NCBI GenBank assembly: GCA_017311185.1
Contig: JAESUZ010003505.1
Coordinates: 2,418,001 to 2,482,000, forward strand
DNA length: 64,000 bases
Direction: 5' to 3'
Origin: Proteles cristata cristata
Lineage: Eukaryota; Chordata; Mammalia; Carnivora; Hyaenidae
A model generated the notes under the pieces. It saw nothing but the letters and a program-made list of their open reading frames with translations, had not been told where the DNA came from and searched no databases. Below, one piece after another: positions 1-9,209 of the stretch (positions are counted from its first letter, which is position 1; each line of letters opens with the position of its first letter). The position numbers were made by a program, and so were the translations under genes.

Positions 1-105
1 AGCCCTTTGTGGGGCTCTGTGTGCCCACAGCACAAGGATTCTCACTCTTTCCCTCTCTGCCCCTCAAAATAAACTTTAAAATTTTTTTTTTAAAATAAAA
101 ATGAA
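1..105 (+). mobile_element. CAN-SINE 3' end, cut by window edge
   Basis: The first 105 bases match the 3' half of the felid CAN-SINE: a GGGCTCTGTG remnant, a CT-rich body ending in CTCTGCCCCTC, then AAAATAAACTTTAAAA and an A/T-rich tail. The tRNA-like head lies outside the window. The copy is diverged and sits in the last TENM3 intron. Confidence 0.6.
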
Positions 106-1180
106 ACAATTCCTTCTTCAAGATGTCACCTTCACATTTTAAGCAGCAAAGCCCATCGAGTTCCCAAGGTCTGGGAACCATTTTAACATTTCTAATTGCA
201 AACGTGTCTGCGCTGATCGAACGTCACGAAGACCAGGCACACTGAGGTTTCCTAGGGCCTTTGAACAGGCGCGTCCTAATTGCGTATGACTTTCCAACAT
301 GCCTGAAAACACTTAAGTCTTACTGTACAAATGGACTTGCCAACTGTTTTTTCCGAGGCGGCCTTGTAAATATGGTTCAAGTTCTCTGTCAAGAGAAGCA
401 CACCATAAGGACAGCTTAGGGAATCACCGCCAAAGACAGAGGCTTGCCCCAAGTGCAGGAAAACAAATGTCTCTTTCACTGCGGCAAATGAAACAGATGT
501 TTCCGTTTGGGAAACACTGGCCAGACAAACATCTGGTAGTAGAAGACATGGCGGAGTTAAGACGCCCCCAGCTTAAAGCAGTTGCCAGTGTAGATGGTCC
601 ACGGCCCCTCAGTCTACCAAAAGCGTTTTCCTAAAGTAATAAAAACTCCCCTCTGACGGTCCCACTGTGCACCCATCCCACACACTCCTACCATTACGCT
701 GGCGGAAAATGCAGCCGAAAACTGCGTTCGCCAGGAGGGAGTACAGAGTTTACCTAAGTTAAAGCGCGCCCGTTTCAAAGCCGGCGAAGTGGGACGCGGT
801 CATCCCGCAGCGAGCACCGCAGCCTTTCCAGCCTTGCCTGCGCGGGCTGCCGATTCCTCGGGCTCCCACGCAGAAAGCATCTGTGATGGAGGCACCCGTA
901 AGCTCGGCTCCCCGGATGGAATGGGCACGGGAAAGAGCGTCTAGAAATTGAAAGAGAAAAGCTAAAACCATATTTTGCCCACGTCAGAAACTACAAACCT
1001 CCTAAGTACTACATGATGGTGTCACCTCTATTTACGTTTCAGAATACAGTTGGATCAGCTTGAGGGGACGGGACCCTGAGCGAATTGCTCTGCCCGGAGT
1101 GTTTTTAAGCTTTTTTCCACCTCTAAAGAACTGACTGAGGTTTTAATAAATGCCTGGGAGCTCTCCACACAAGTACCACC

Positions 1181-1214
1181 CCCTCCTCTCCCCCCTCCCC
1201 CTCCCCCCCCCCCC
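1181..1214 (+). repeat. C-rich tract with 12-base C run
   Basis: Runs of C separated by single T residues end in twelve consecutive C (1203-1214), followed by AG and a short CA repeat. It lies about 120 bases upstream of the terminal-exon acceptor. On the opposite strand it is a G-rich tract that could form a G-quadruplex. In the pre-mRNA it would be a poly(C)-binding-protein type site. Both roles are inference. Confidence 0.8.
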
Positions 1215-1312
1215 AGCACACACACACCACCTCTTTTCTGTTGTCGGCACTGGGCGCGCTGCCAGGGAGCCTGGCTCCCTGGCAACCGAGAGCTACAGAC
1301 GTTCTCTAAACC

Positions 1313-1335
1313 CCCCTTTCTCTTTCGCCTTTCAG
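1313..1335 (+). other. TENM3: 3' splice site of the terminal exon
   Basis: A pyrimidine-rich stretch ending CGCCTTTCAG has its AG at 1334-1335. The following base starts a proline codon (CCC) in the teneurin frame, and residues from PIFGVQQQ onward match the conserved teneurin C-terminus, while the sequence before it does not. The exon therefore starts in phase 0. Confidence 0.88.
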
Positions 1336-2091
1336 CCCATCTTCGGAGTTCAGCAACAAGTGGCGAGGCAGGCCAAGGCCTTCCTGTCCCTGGGGAAGAT
1401 GGCAGAGGTCCAGGCGAGCAGACGCAAGGGCGGCGGCGCGCCCTCGTGGCTGTGGTTCGCCACGGTCAAGTCGCTGATCGGCAAGGGCGTCATGCTGGCC
1501 GTCAGCCAGGGCCGCGTGCAGACCAACGTGCTCAACATCGCCAACGAGGACTGCATCAAGGTGGCGGCCGTGCTCAACAACGCCTTCTACCTGGAGAACC
1601 TGCACTTCACCATCGAGGGCAAGGACACGCACTACTTCATCAAGACCACCACGCCCGAGAGCGACCTGGGCACGCTGCGGCTGACGAGCGGCCGCAAGGC
1701 CCTGGAGAACGGCATCAACGTGACCGTGTCGCAGTCCACGACCGTGGTCAACGGCAGGACTCGCAGGTTCGCCGACGTGGAGATGCAGTTCGGCGCGCTG
1801 GCGCTGCACGTGCGCTACGGCATGACGCTGGACGAGGAGAAGGCGCGCATCCTGGAGCAGGCGCGGCAGCGCGCGCTCGCCCGCGCCTGGGCGCGCGAGC
1901 AGCAGCGCGTGCGCGACGGCGAGGAGGGCGCGCGCCTCTGGACCGAGGGCGAGAAGCGGCAGCTGCTGAGCGCCGGCAAGGTGCAGGGCTACGACGGGTA
2001 CTACGTACTCTCGGTGGAGCAGTACCCGGAGCTGGCCGACAGCGCCAACAACATCCAGTTCCTCCGACAAAGCGAGATCGGCAAGAGGTAA
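1336..2091 (+). CDS. TENM3: Teneurin-3, terminal coding exon (C-terminal 251 residues)
   Basis: Teneurins are large type II transmembrane cell-adhesion proteins. They pair homophilically and with latrophilins across synapses, and teneurin-3 guides visual and hippocampal wiring. The encoding exon is complete from acceptor to TAA stop. It opens with [16 protein letters not shown], followed by a basic linker (ASRRKGGG), a hydrophobic segment [11 protein letters not shown], the conserved core around [10 protein letters not shown] and [10 protein letters not shown], a charged helix starting [13 protein letters not shown], and the TCAP region ending QSEIGKR. The last 80 or so residues correspond to the Tox-GHH-like domain. 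Here the toxin-type G-H-H signature reads G-Y-Y (DGYYVLSV), as expected for an adhesion protein without nuclease activity. The TCAP stretch ([24 protein letters not shown]) is teneurin-3-like rather than 1, 2 or 4; this paralogue call is from memory. Third codon positions are almost all G or C. The upstream exons (about 90% of the protein) lie outside the window. Confidence 0.93.
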   Translation, partial: PIFGVQQQVARQAKAFLSLGKMAEVQASRRKGGGAPSWLWFATVKSLIGKGVMLAVSQGRVQTNVLNIANEDCIKVAAVLNNAFYLENLHFTIEGKDTHYFIKTTTPESDLGTLRLTSGRKALENGINVTVSQSTTVVNGRTRRFADVEMQFGALALHVRYGMTLDEEKARILEQARQRALARAWAREQQRVRDGEEGARLWTEGEKRQLLSAGKVQGYDGYYVLSVEQYPELADSANNIQFLRQSEIGKR

Positions 2092-2165
2092 CGCCCCGGG
2101 CCCGGGCCCGGGCTGCCGGGCTGCCGGGGTGGGGACGGACCCGGCGGGGTGCGCCGCGCGCTCTC
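1385..2165. other. CpG-dense exon (intragenic CpG island)
   Basis: The coding part of the terminal exon and the first 70 bases of 3' UTR are very rich in CG dinucleotides (for example GCGCGCGAGCAGCAGCGCGT around 1890) and have nearly all-GC third positions. This fits a 3' intragenic CpG island. It also explains why other frames are open here. Confidence 0.75.
1960..2088 (+). other. TENM3: Teneurin C-terminal associated peptide (TCAP-3) region
   Basis: This segment codes for the C-terminal peptide known as TCAP, a CRF-like bioactive peptide. It starts with Q directly after the dibasic pair EKR ([15 protein letters not shown]) and ends SEI followed by Gly-Lys-Arg and the stop. Gly followed by two basic residues is the classical amidation and cleavage signal. 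I recall GRR at this place in other mammals, so GKR would be a conservative change. Whether TCAP-3 is released by proteolysis or made from a separate transcript cannot be judged from DNA. Confidence 0.8.
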
Positions 2166-2914
2166 TCTGGAGCCTCCACCACACCTTTGCTCGGATTTCT
2201 CTGTAGCACAATCCGAATCGGACTCTCCGACACAGAAGAGCCTTCCAGGAGAATGATACTGCTATTACAAAAATAATAATAAAATCCACACACAAAAAAA
2301 AAAAAACACTTTTTTTCTGAATGACCTTAAAGGTGACCGGCTTTAAAGAATATGTTTACATATGCATATCGCTGCACTCAGTTGGACTGAAAGTATTAAA
2401 AGGAGAAATAAATAAGTGAAAGAGAGGGAAAAAAGGCCTAAACATTTTGTGCTAGGCCACCGGTTCCTTCGAGACACTGTATTTAAGGTAAAGATGCGTA
2501 CAGTGTTTCCAGATATTACCGAATTGTCGACCTTTGCTTACAAGAAGTAGTCTCTCTGCATAGGATGTGATCTATATCTGTTAATTTTCAAATGTGGGGC
2601 AAAATTACTGTTTATAGACAACCCAACAGCTTTCCCTGTGCTGCTTTGTAAAAAGGACGTTGGCTCAAGTGACTTCCGCCACCGCGGGGATTTCATAATG
2701 GATTTTACAATGCTAACGTGGTTTGCCTTGGGGGAAAAAAAAACTGGCAAATAGAATCCATGTCACTGATAAGCAAAGGAAACCCTGATTTTTTTGTAAA
2801 TTATGTGAGACAAGTTGTTTATGGATTTTTATATGAATTACAATTTACTGTACATCAAATATTAGTCTCAGAGGAGTTAATTTATGTAAAGTGTTTAAAA
2901 AGTTTATACTTAAA

Positions 2915-2920
2915 AATAAA
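2915..2920 (+). terminator. TENM3: Possible proximal polyadenylation signals
   Basis: AATAAA occurs here and also at 2278-2283 and 2407-2412. The 2915 copy lies in an AT-rich context with TGTGAACTGTGTG just downstream, which could act as a GU-rich element. It would give a 3' UTR of about 850 bases. The 2278 copy is followed by genomic A-runs that could also prime oligo-dT artefacts. Confidence 0.4.
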
Positions 2921-4888
2921 ACGATAAAAACATGTGAACTGTGTGATTTTTTTAAAAGGATTGCACCTTTTGTTATCTGTTATAGCTGTACAGTATAAAT
3001 TATTATATTGTAGAGATATAACGACTTATGCCTATAATGTCCAGAAGTGTTAATATTTTTGTATTAGGTTGAAAAAAAATGTGCAACTTTCTATCACTAG
3101 ATGGATAGGACAGCAATCCTCAGTGGGTGGCTAATCAGAGAACTCCTTTCTCTTTCTTCTCTTTTTCATCAGGCCAGTGTCCTCAACCGTTACCAACTAA
3201 GAGGCACCGTAGAAAACTAAGGCTGGTGGAATGTAGCGGAAGATATGGGGGGTAAAAAACAAAAACAAACAAAACCTGGGCCGGAGAGGCCCTGTCTCGT
3301 CCCTAACAGTCGAGGGGAGTTGATATAATTAACCACAGGGTTTTTACTCTTTGTTACCATTCCTTGAAGCTCCATTTCACAATGGACGCAAGAGCCCACA
3401 TCAGATGCTCCGGGAAACAACATTTGGGAGGAGGAAAGGATCAGATGTAGTCATGCCCATAAACATGTGTCTTAAGATCTAGGAAAGAGCAGAAGCCGAG
3501 CAGCGCGGAGAGGGCCAGATGGAGAAGGTCAGGGTCACTCCGCTACTCTTGGGTTTGGACCATCAGGTCACCAAGAGAGATGCCAAAGGGAGACAGAAGC
3601 TCCCATAAGCCCCCCACGACCCAACCATGCTGGGAGCTGGTCTGAAAGGCAGCCCCTGCTCTGTCTCGGGGAGGGGGGGTGCCACACCCAGCTGGAAGCT
3701 AACGGACAGCCGTGCCCTCGCGGGCACGTGCGAGTGACACCGCGCGTGGCCGCCACCTGCCCTTCTGAGTCGGCCCACCGCTCTCGCAAATCTTTCGTGA
3801 GCACTAAATTCAGCCACAAAAATATTTTTAGAAAAGATTTCTCAGTTCATTGAGCTATAGTACACACTGTTTTCTTCTATGTATAATGGTGATAAAATAT
3901 AGCAAGTGAACATGTCATAAATATAAAGGTTCAAGTGATGTATTGAAGATAATTTTCTAACTGCTTTGTGTGTATCACATACTCTAAATTGCACAGTAGG
4001 CGTGTTTATTAAACAGATTGGCTGGGAAAGTTTCAAAATAGCTACTGAATTTACAGTATCAGTGCTATTACTGTCTTTGTGTATTTGGTAGAGCATACCG
4101 AAGTAATTAATCTTCTAATGAATGCTGATATTTTATTAGAATGAAAGCACAGATTAGCATTAATATTTTTTATCCTGGAAATCCTTTGGCAAGTATTCCC
4201 AAGCCCCGATTTAGAAAAACTATGAGATTTCAGACCACATAACCATGGCTCTGTTTTACATTTTCTTTTTTACCTGTTAACTTAGGTGTTTGCAGTTCTG
4301 TCCGATGGAATTTCTGCTGGACTGTATTTAGCATGCTGTAAGTACTTTTGGTTGAAATAGGCTCTGAGTCGAAATTCTCAGAAGTGTCTCTGATGTATTG
4401 ACCATGAAAAGCTTGTTCCACAGGACAGAAATGAAATCATAATCTTACCCTCTTCTCAACATGGACTGGTCCTTTGCACTGGCACCGATAAATAAGATTT
4501 GGAATCTCTCCTGGTGCTTCTTTTTAGATGAAGTCAAATCAACCCAATTAGTGTCTTGTTAGTAGGTATAATGAGCCTATTTCTTTCTAAAAAGACTTGT
4601 GATCTGGACATGCTTTTACAAGAAATAGTGACCTTGGGGAATATGTAAACAAAAGACCTTTTTCTAAGAGTTGCGGGGGTGGGGGAACTGTATACTGAAA
4701 AGAATTAGCTTACAGAAAAAAAGAAATTGATATTCAAAGTATTTTAGGCAAAGCCAGTCAAAATGCTTTCATGATATTTTGAGATGTAAATTTTGTCTGA
4801 TTTGTATTGTTCTTTTCATTTGCCTTCTTAACTTTATATGTGACCTGAATTTTCCATAACTTGACTATAGATTGCATCTAGGCATTCC

Positions 4889-4894
4889 AATAAA
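4889..4894 (+). terminator. TENM3: Distal TENM3 polyadenylation signal
   Basis: A canonical AATAAA is followed about 15 bases later by a strong GU-rich element (TGTGTGCGTGTTTATATAT). After this point the sequence character changes. This is the best candidate for the end of the mRNA, with cleavage around 4905-4912. Confidence 0.7.
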
Positions 4895-4905
4895 AGCCAA
4901 CCCAA

Positions 4906-6691
4906 TGTGTGCGTGTTTATATATATATATATTATTTTTTTAAGTCTGGGGCTAGCCAGCATGTGTTTTAGGGGGAGGGTGCAAACCGATGCAGTTGGGG
5001 TTACTCCTATATCTGCAGCCTACTTGGTAATATCTTTTCTTTGAATTTCTTTTATTTTTCCGACCACTGGCCAGACTACCAGCTCAGCACTACAGACTTC
5101 ACAGGGGACTCTTCCCATGGCCTACTTGAGACAAACATTAACGCCACCCCCACAAAGCCAAACATTATCACCGTAAAGAAGAATCTTAAAAAAAATACTG
5201 CCCATTACTGCTAGGAAACAGGCCTCGTTCCTGTGACCCTGGCAATAAGTGCTTAATTAAAACACTTGATTAGAATAATCAGTTGAGGCCCGATAGGCTC
5301 CCGGCCTCCGGGAGACGTCTAAATCTGCATACAGACCGGCGGATGGGAGAGGATGGTTAGTTCAGCAATTCCAGGCTGGCGGGCCAGGGCTTTGGTTTTA
5401 GTGTGAAAAGGCGGGCTTCATCACACTTGCTATGTACTGACAACGTGTTGATCCAACAAGAACCAGCTCACCCTGCTTGGCAAGGCGCTCGGTTTTTTCC
5501 CTCCTCAAAACTGGAGTTTAACCCGCTCCAACCAGGGAAATCCAGAAAAACGTTTGCTACTCTCCCTTCCTTAAAAGCAGTGTCTGAACGAACACCAGGA
5601 AAGGTACTGCAGGTAAAAAGGGCACCTTCGAAAAGAATGTTCTGGGTATGGGCTAGGCTGCCGGCACCTCTGTGACTGTCCCATCCACCCATTTACGTGC
5701 ATCGCACGTTACCTGATAGTCGCATGCGGTTTTAAGTGCCCGGCCTGCACAACCGCACACCGCCTGACTATAAACTCCTCCGATTGGCACCAGCCCCCAA
5801 ACACTTTAAAAGACAACGAGAGAGCGCTGCCAGCGATGCCCCCTGCCTTTTCTCTCTTTTATCTTGCGCTGCTCGCGAATGAAGCCATTTCTCTCTCCTG
5901 CTGAACAGCAAATCGGCTGTGTGCAGGGCCTTTGAAATGGAGGAGTCCAAACGGGGAAGGCGAAGGCGGTGACCCACGTCGCATTCCATCTGGGGCACAC
6001 CACCCGGGCTGCGTGCACGGCAGCTGCCTTGCTGTAACGCAGAGGAGGAACTCGGCCCGGAATGAGAACGGGGTCCACCCACCAGAGCCAGCCCACCCCC
6101 GGGAGCCCATGAAGGACTTCGCCCTTAACTTCCTTCACAAATACCCAGATTTCATCCAGTGGGCTGACGGCCAGCACCCCAGGCCAGCCAAGGCATCCCA
6201 TTCTAGAAATGGAGCCGGAAGGGACTTGGAAAAGTTTGAGTGTGTCATTCAAGTTCACAGAAGCAACTCGGGCCAAGGTGAGCCCAGATTCCCTGTCCGC
6301 GCCCTCCACTGCAAGGGCTGGGCTCCTGATAACCCTGCTGGGGAAGGTACTGCCATGTCCCTTAGCGCCCTGATGCCCACAGGGCACTTACTCTTTCCAA
6401 AGCTGCCATACTTTAGAGCCAGAACACGTTTTTCATCATATGAAAATGCGCCCAGGCCCACTCACAGGCCATGTGTCTTGAATTCCCCTCCATCTGCCAA
6501 TATTTCTGGTTCCTCCTCCCCCTCGTCGTAGGGAAGGAAGTCTGCCATACGTTGTTAATGATTTCATAATTTCCAAAAAGATTTCTAAACAGAATGGCCA
6601 TTAATTTGCATATATGCCTGTGTCAGGCTATTTATCTAGATTTTCCATAAGCTATGCAACTGGCTTGGTCCAATGACCAAAGAAAATCTTC
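4906..6691. other. Unique intergenic DNA just past TENM3
   Basis: No recognisable repeat is present. It holds a short TA repeat (4920-4931), a homeodomain-motif palindrome (5247-5267) and moderately GC-rich DNA from 5.3 to 6.5 kb. Open frames of up to 199 codons between 5.8 and 6.5 kb have low-complexity or random composition and no known motif, so I do not call genes. Confidence 0.6.
5247..5267. promoter_or_regulatory. AAGTG/CACTT palindrome around TTAATTAA
   Basis: AAGTG and CACTT arms (NKX2-type half sites) flank the homeodomain core TTAATTAA, and further TGATTAG and AATAATC follow at once. The block is AT-rich within a GC-richer surround and not part of a repeat. This fits a homeodomain-bound regulatory element; function is inference. 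Confidence 0.35.
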
Positions 6692-6895
6692 GGGCGCCTG
6701 GGCGGTTCTGTCAAGTAGCTGACTCTTGGTTTGGGCTTGGCTTACGACCTCAGGGTTCCTGAGTTCGAGCCCCACATCGGGCTCCACACTAACCATGCGG
6801 ACCCTGCTCTGGATTCTCTCTCTCCCTCTCTCTCTGCCCCTCCCCTGCTTGTTCTCTCTCTCAAAATAAGTTATAACATTTTTAAACATTTTTTA
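6692..6895 (+). mobile_element. CAN-SINE (felid type)
   Basis: The head GGGCGCCTGGGCGG is followed by a B-box-like GTTCGAGCCCC, a CT-rich body and a degraded AAAATAAGTTATAACATTTTTAAA tail. The target duplication is unclear (AAAGAAA on both sides), so this is an older copy. Confidence 0.85.
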
Positions 6896-8599
6896 AAGAA
6901 ACAATAAAATAAAAATTAGTCATAAGTCATGATTACCCATTTTAACACAGAATTAAGCCAGAGTACCAAAGACGTACTGATAAGCCACTGGAGTTTTCCA
7001 GCTTCTCATTCAAACCACATAACAAATAGCCTCTCTTGCAAAAGCTCCCATTGCCTATGCGTCGCCTCTGCATGCGGTGGTCTCTTGATGTCAGTTAATT
7101 ACTAATACCTTTCAGGTAAATTGAGTAAATAAGCCTTTTCATTTATGAACGGTCTTAAAATCCTATCACAGAGGAATACAGGACTCCTAGGGTCCCGTGT
7201 GCAGAGAATTTACTAGAAACGGATTCTAAACCTAGGGCCACACCATGATTCAGTTTAGCGTTAATGGGTTCCACGAAGCACATTTAATCAATCCTTTTGG
7301 GACCTACGCTGAGGAGAATTAAAATGAGGAGCATAAATCGTGACTTCCAGGGCGAGACGGCGGCTTGGTTACACCCTCGCGCTTACTGCTTCCAGAGTGA
7401 ATTGTGAGCTGGGCCCGGGCTGCGTGCAGCGTGCATTTAGGAGGGGAAATGGCCTCCATTTACACGTGTCCACAGGGTTCCTGAACTCCACCCACAACGG
7501 CTCTTGCTGTCCAGGGCAACCCTCACTGCATAGAGCAGACAGGATTTACACGTGGTCCACTGACTGGGTCAAAAGGGATTCCTTAACATTCTCTCGAGTT
7601 AACTCGTGGGTGTGGGTGGGAAGGGAGCATAAATACCACGGAGGTAAAATGACCAGGTCTGTGTGGTGGAAAGGCTGACAATGGAGCCTCTCGGTGGCGG
7701 TCTGTGAGGACGCACCACAGGCCCCTTTCAACCTGGACTTCCCATCACAGAGTGATTAATGACCTTCACCCAAGTGAAGAAACTGCCCCTTCAGGATTGA
7801 CGCCAGGAAGATTCTAGTCTAAAAAACATGGTTCCCAGGACTGACTGACTGACTGACTCTCCTTTCCTCCCTCCCTCATAGAAGCTCTCTGGGCCGCAAC
7901 CCTTCACCTTGTACCTGCACAGGTACCTTGCCAAGGCTTAGCAGGAAAACCCTACACGGCCCTGGGGCAGATCACATGGACTTGAAATAATTACCCAGGA
8001 CATCACAGCAAATTGGAGTCGCTTGTCCCCACCTGACTTCACGAAAGGTTATAAGCAGGCAGATGTGAGCGGCCCCCCCACTTCGGCTGAGACGTTATCG
8101 CTAGGGGCTGGGGCGCAGGCTGTATTCCACAGAGACGATGCAGGCACAACCCCCGAGAGAAGTGGTCAGGGCGGGTGGGGGCCCCCCTCTGTTCTCTGGT
8201 CTTTCCCTCAACCCCCAGGGCTCGGGCTCCTGCGGAAATGAAAAGCCACCCCAACATTGGGGGCTCCGCGGGGAGGGCCTTTGGGATGCCGCCTTCTCCT
8301 TCTCCTTCTCCTAAAATCCCAAGGCGGGCCCTGGCTAGGCAGGCCCCGGGGCCAAGGCCTCCCGCACCAGCCCTCCAGGGGAGTGCGGCTTCCCCAGGAA
8401 CTTTCGGGAAGGGCTCTAGCGCCCCCTAGTGATGCGCGTCGTTGGTGAAGAACGTGACCCAAGCAGAGCAGCGGCGCCCAGAGCAGAAGGGGAAAAGCAC
8501 CCACCCCCACCCCAGTTACCCCGACTCCAATTAGCCTGCGTCTCCCCGTCCCTGCCCCGCCCCCAGTTTCACACAGAAAACGATTCTATCCGCTTCAGG
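6896..8599. other. Unique intergenic DNA
   Basis: No dispersed repeat recognised. There is a (GACT)n run at 7840-7858 and three CTTCTC units at about 8291-8310. GC content rises from 8.0 kb toward the CpG island. Open frames of 60-110 codons are not supported by any motif. Confidence 0.55.
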
Positions 8600-8990
8600 C
8601 ACCTCCTCCCTGAGGCCTGGTCCTTGCAAAAATGGCTCCCGGAAGAGTTCGGCTCACGCCAGGCAGAGCCGTGGTCAAACCACGTCCCTTTTGCCGGGCG
8701 GATGGAAGAAGGCCCTTCCTCGCCGGGAGCGTCCGCCGGCTCTCCGGCTTCTGCAGCCCCCACCACCCCGAACTCCGTGTCTTTGGCCTGTCCGGCTGCC
8801 TGAAGAATCTCCCAGAAGGACCGAGTACTTGAACTCTGAGCGAGCCTGGCGCTCGCCGGAAGTGCTGGAGTGACATCCCGGAAGGCGAGCTCCCGCCGGA
8901 CGCCCTGGGCCGCCGGGGCCATCTTGGCCTTCGCGGTGGAGGCGGCCTCCGTCTCCCCTCTCCCGACCAGCCCCGCAGCTGCCACGGCAG
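8600..8990. promoter_or_regulatory. CpG island with ETS and YY1 motifs
   Basis: Dense CG dinucleotides come with three ETS-type cores (CCGGAAG at 8639-8645, CCGGAAGTG at 8856-8864, CCGGAAG at 8878-8884) and two YY1-type motifs. One is AAAATGGC on + at 8629-8636. The other, on -, is the complement of GCCATCTT at 8918-8925. ETS plus YY1 in a CpG island is typical of housekeeping or bidirectional promoters. An ATG lies inside each YY1 motif, opening 66 codons (+, to 8832) and about 116 codons (-, from about 8922 to 8569). Neither product is recognised. It may drive an unannotated, possibly non-coding, transcript. Confidence 0.45.
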
Positions 8991-9052
8991 GAAAGAAGGG
9001 GCTTCACCCTTCTACTCCCTCGTCACCCGGAGAAGCCAATGGATGCCACTGG

Positions 9053-9209
9053 TTTTACATGTTTACTTATTTTTGAGTGAGAGAGAGAGAGAGGGGAGAC
9101 GCAGAATCCCAAGCAGGCTCCATAGCTGTCAGCGCAGAGCCCGACACGGGGCTCGAACTCATGAACTGTGAGATCCTGACCTGAGCCCAAACCAAGAGTC
9201 AGAGGCTTC
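9053..9209 (-). mobile_element. CAN-SINE, minus orientation, 5' truncated
   Basis: Reading the minus strand gives the SINE body: GGGCTCGAACTCATGA on the + strand is the complement of the B box, then a GA-rich tract (complement of the CT body) and TTTACTTATTTTTGAG (complement of the tail). The tRNA head (GAGCCACCCAGGCGCC complement) is missing at the right end. Confidence 0.8.

Larger units (their letters stand above)
106..1335 (+). other. TENM3: 3' part of the last TENM3 intron
   Basis: This is non-coding sequence that ends at the splice acceptor before the terminal exon. Open frames here are short and resemble nothing known. The coding frame of the exon stays open leftward to about 1150, but that stretch holds a poly-C run and CA dinucleotides and reads as intron. 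Apart from the SINE tail and the C-rich tract I see no repeat. Confidence 0.75.
2092..4905 (+). other. TENM3: TENM3 3' untranslated region
   Basis: About 2.8 kb of mostly AT-rich, repeat-free sequence lies between the TAA stop and the distal poly(A) signal. The first 100 bases are GC-rich. An A13 run at 2294-2306 and ATTTA-type and T-rich stretches follow. No convincing open frame is present. The length agrees with what I recall of the human TENM3 3' UTR. The right end is inferred from the signal at 4889. Confidence 0.75.

Noticed and set aside
1215..1216. AG after the poly-C run as the terminal-exon acceptor
   Set aside because: Splicing there would add 119 bases, not a multiple of three, and break the conserved teneurin frame; the AG at 1334-1335 fits exactly.
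1150..1335. Upstream extension of the teneurin open frame as coding sequence
   Set aside because: The extension is low-complexity (poly-C, CA) and the teneurin homology begins precisely at the acceptor.
8569..8985. Minus-strand 138-codon frame as a gene
   Set aside because: The reported start is GTG; the internal ATG frame has no recognised domain and overlaps open frames on the other strand in CpG-rich DNA. Kept only as part of the promoter finding.
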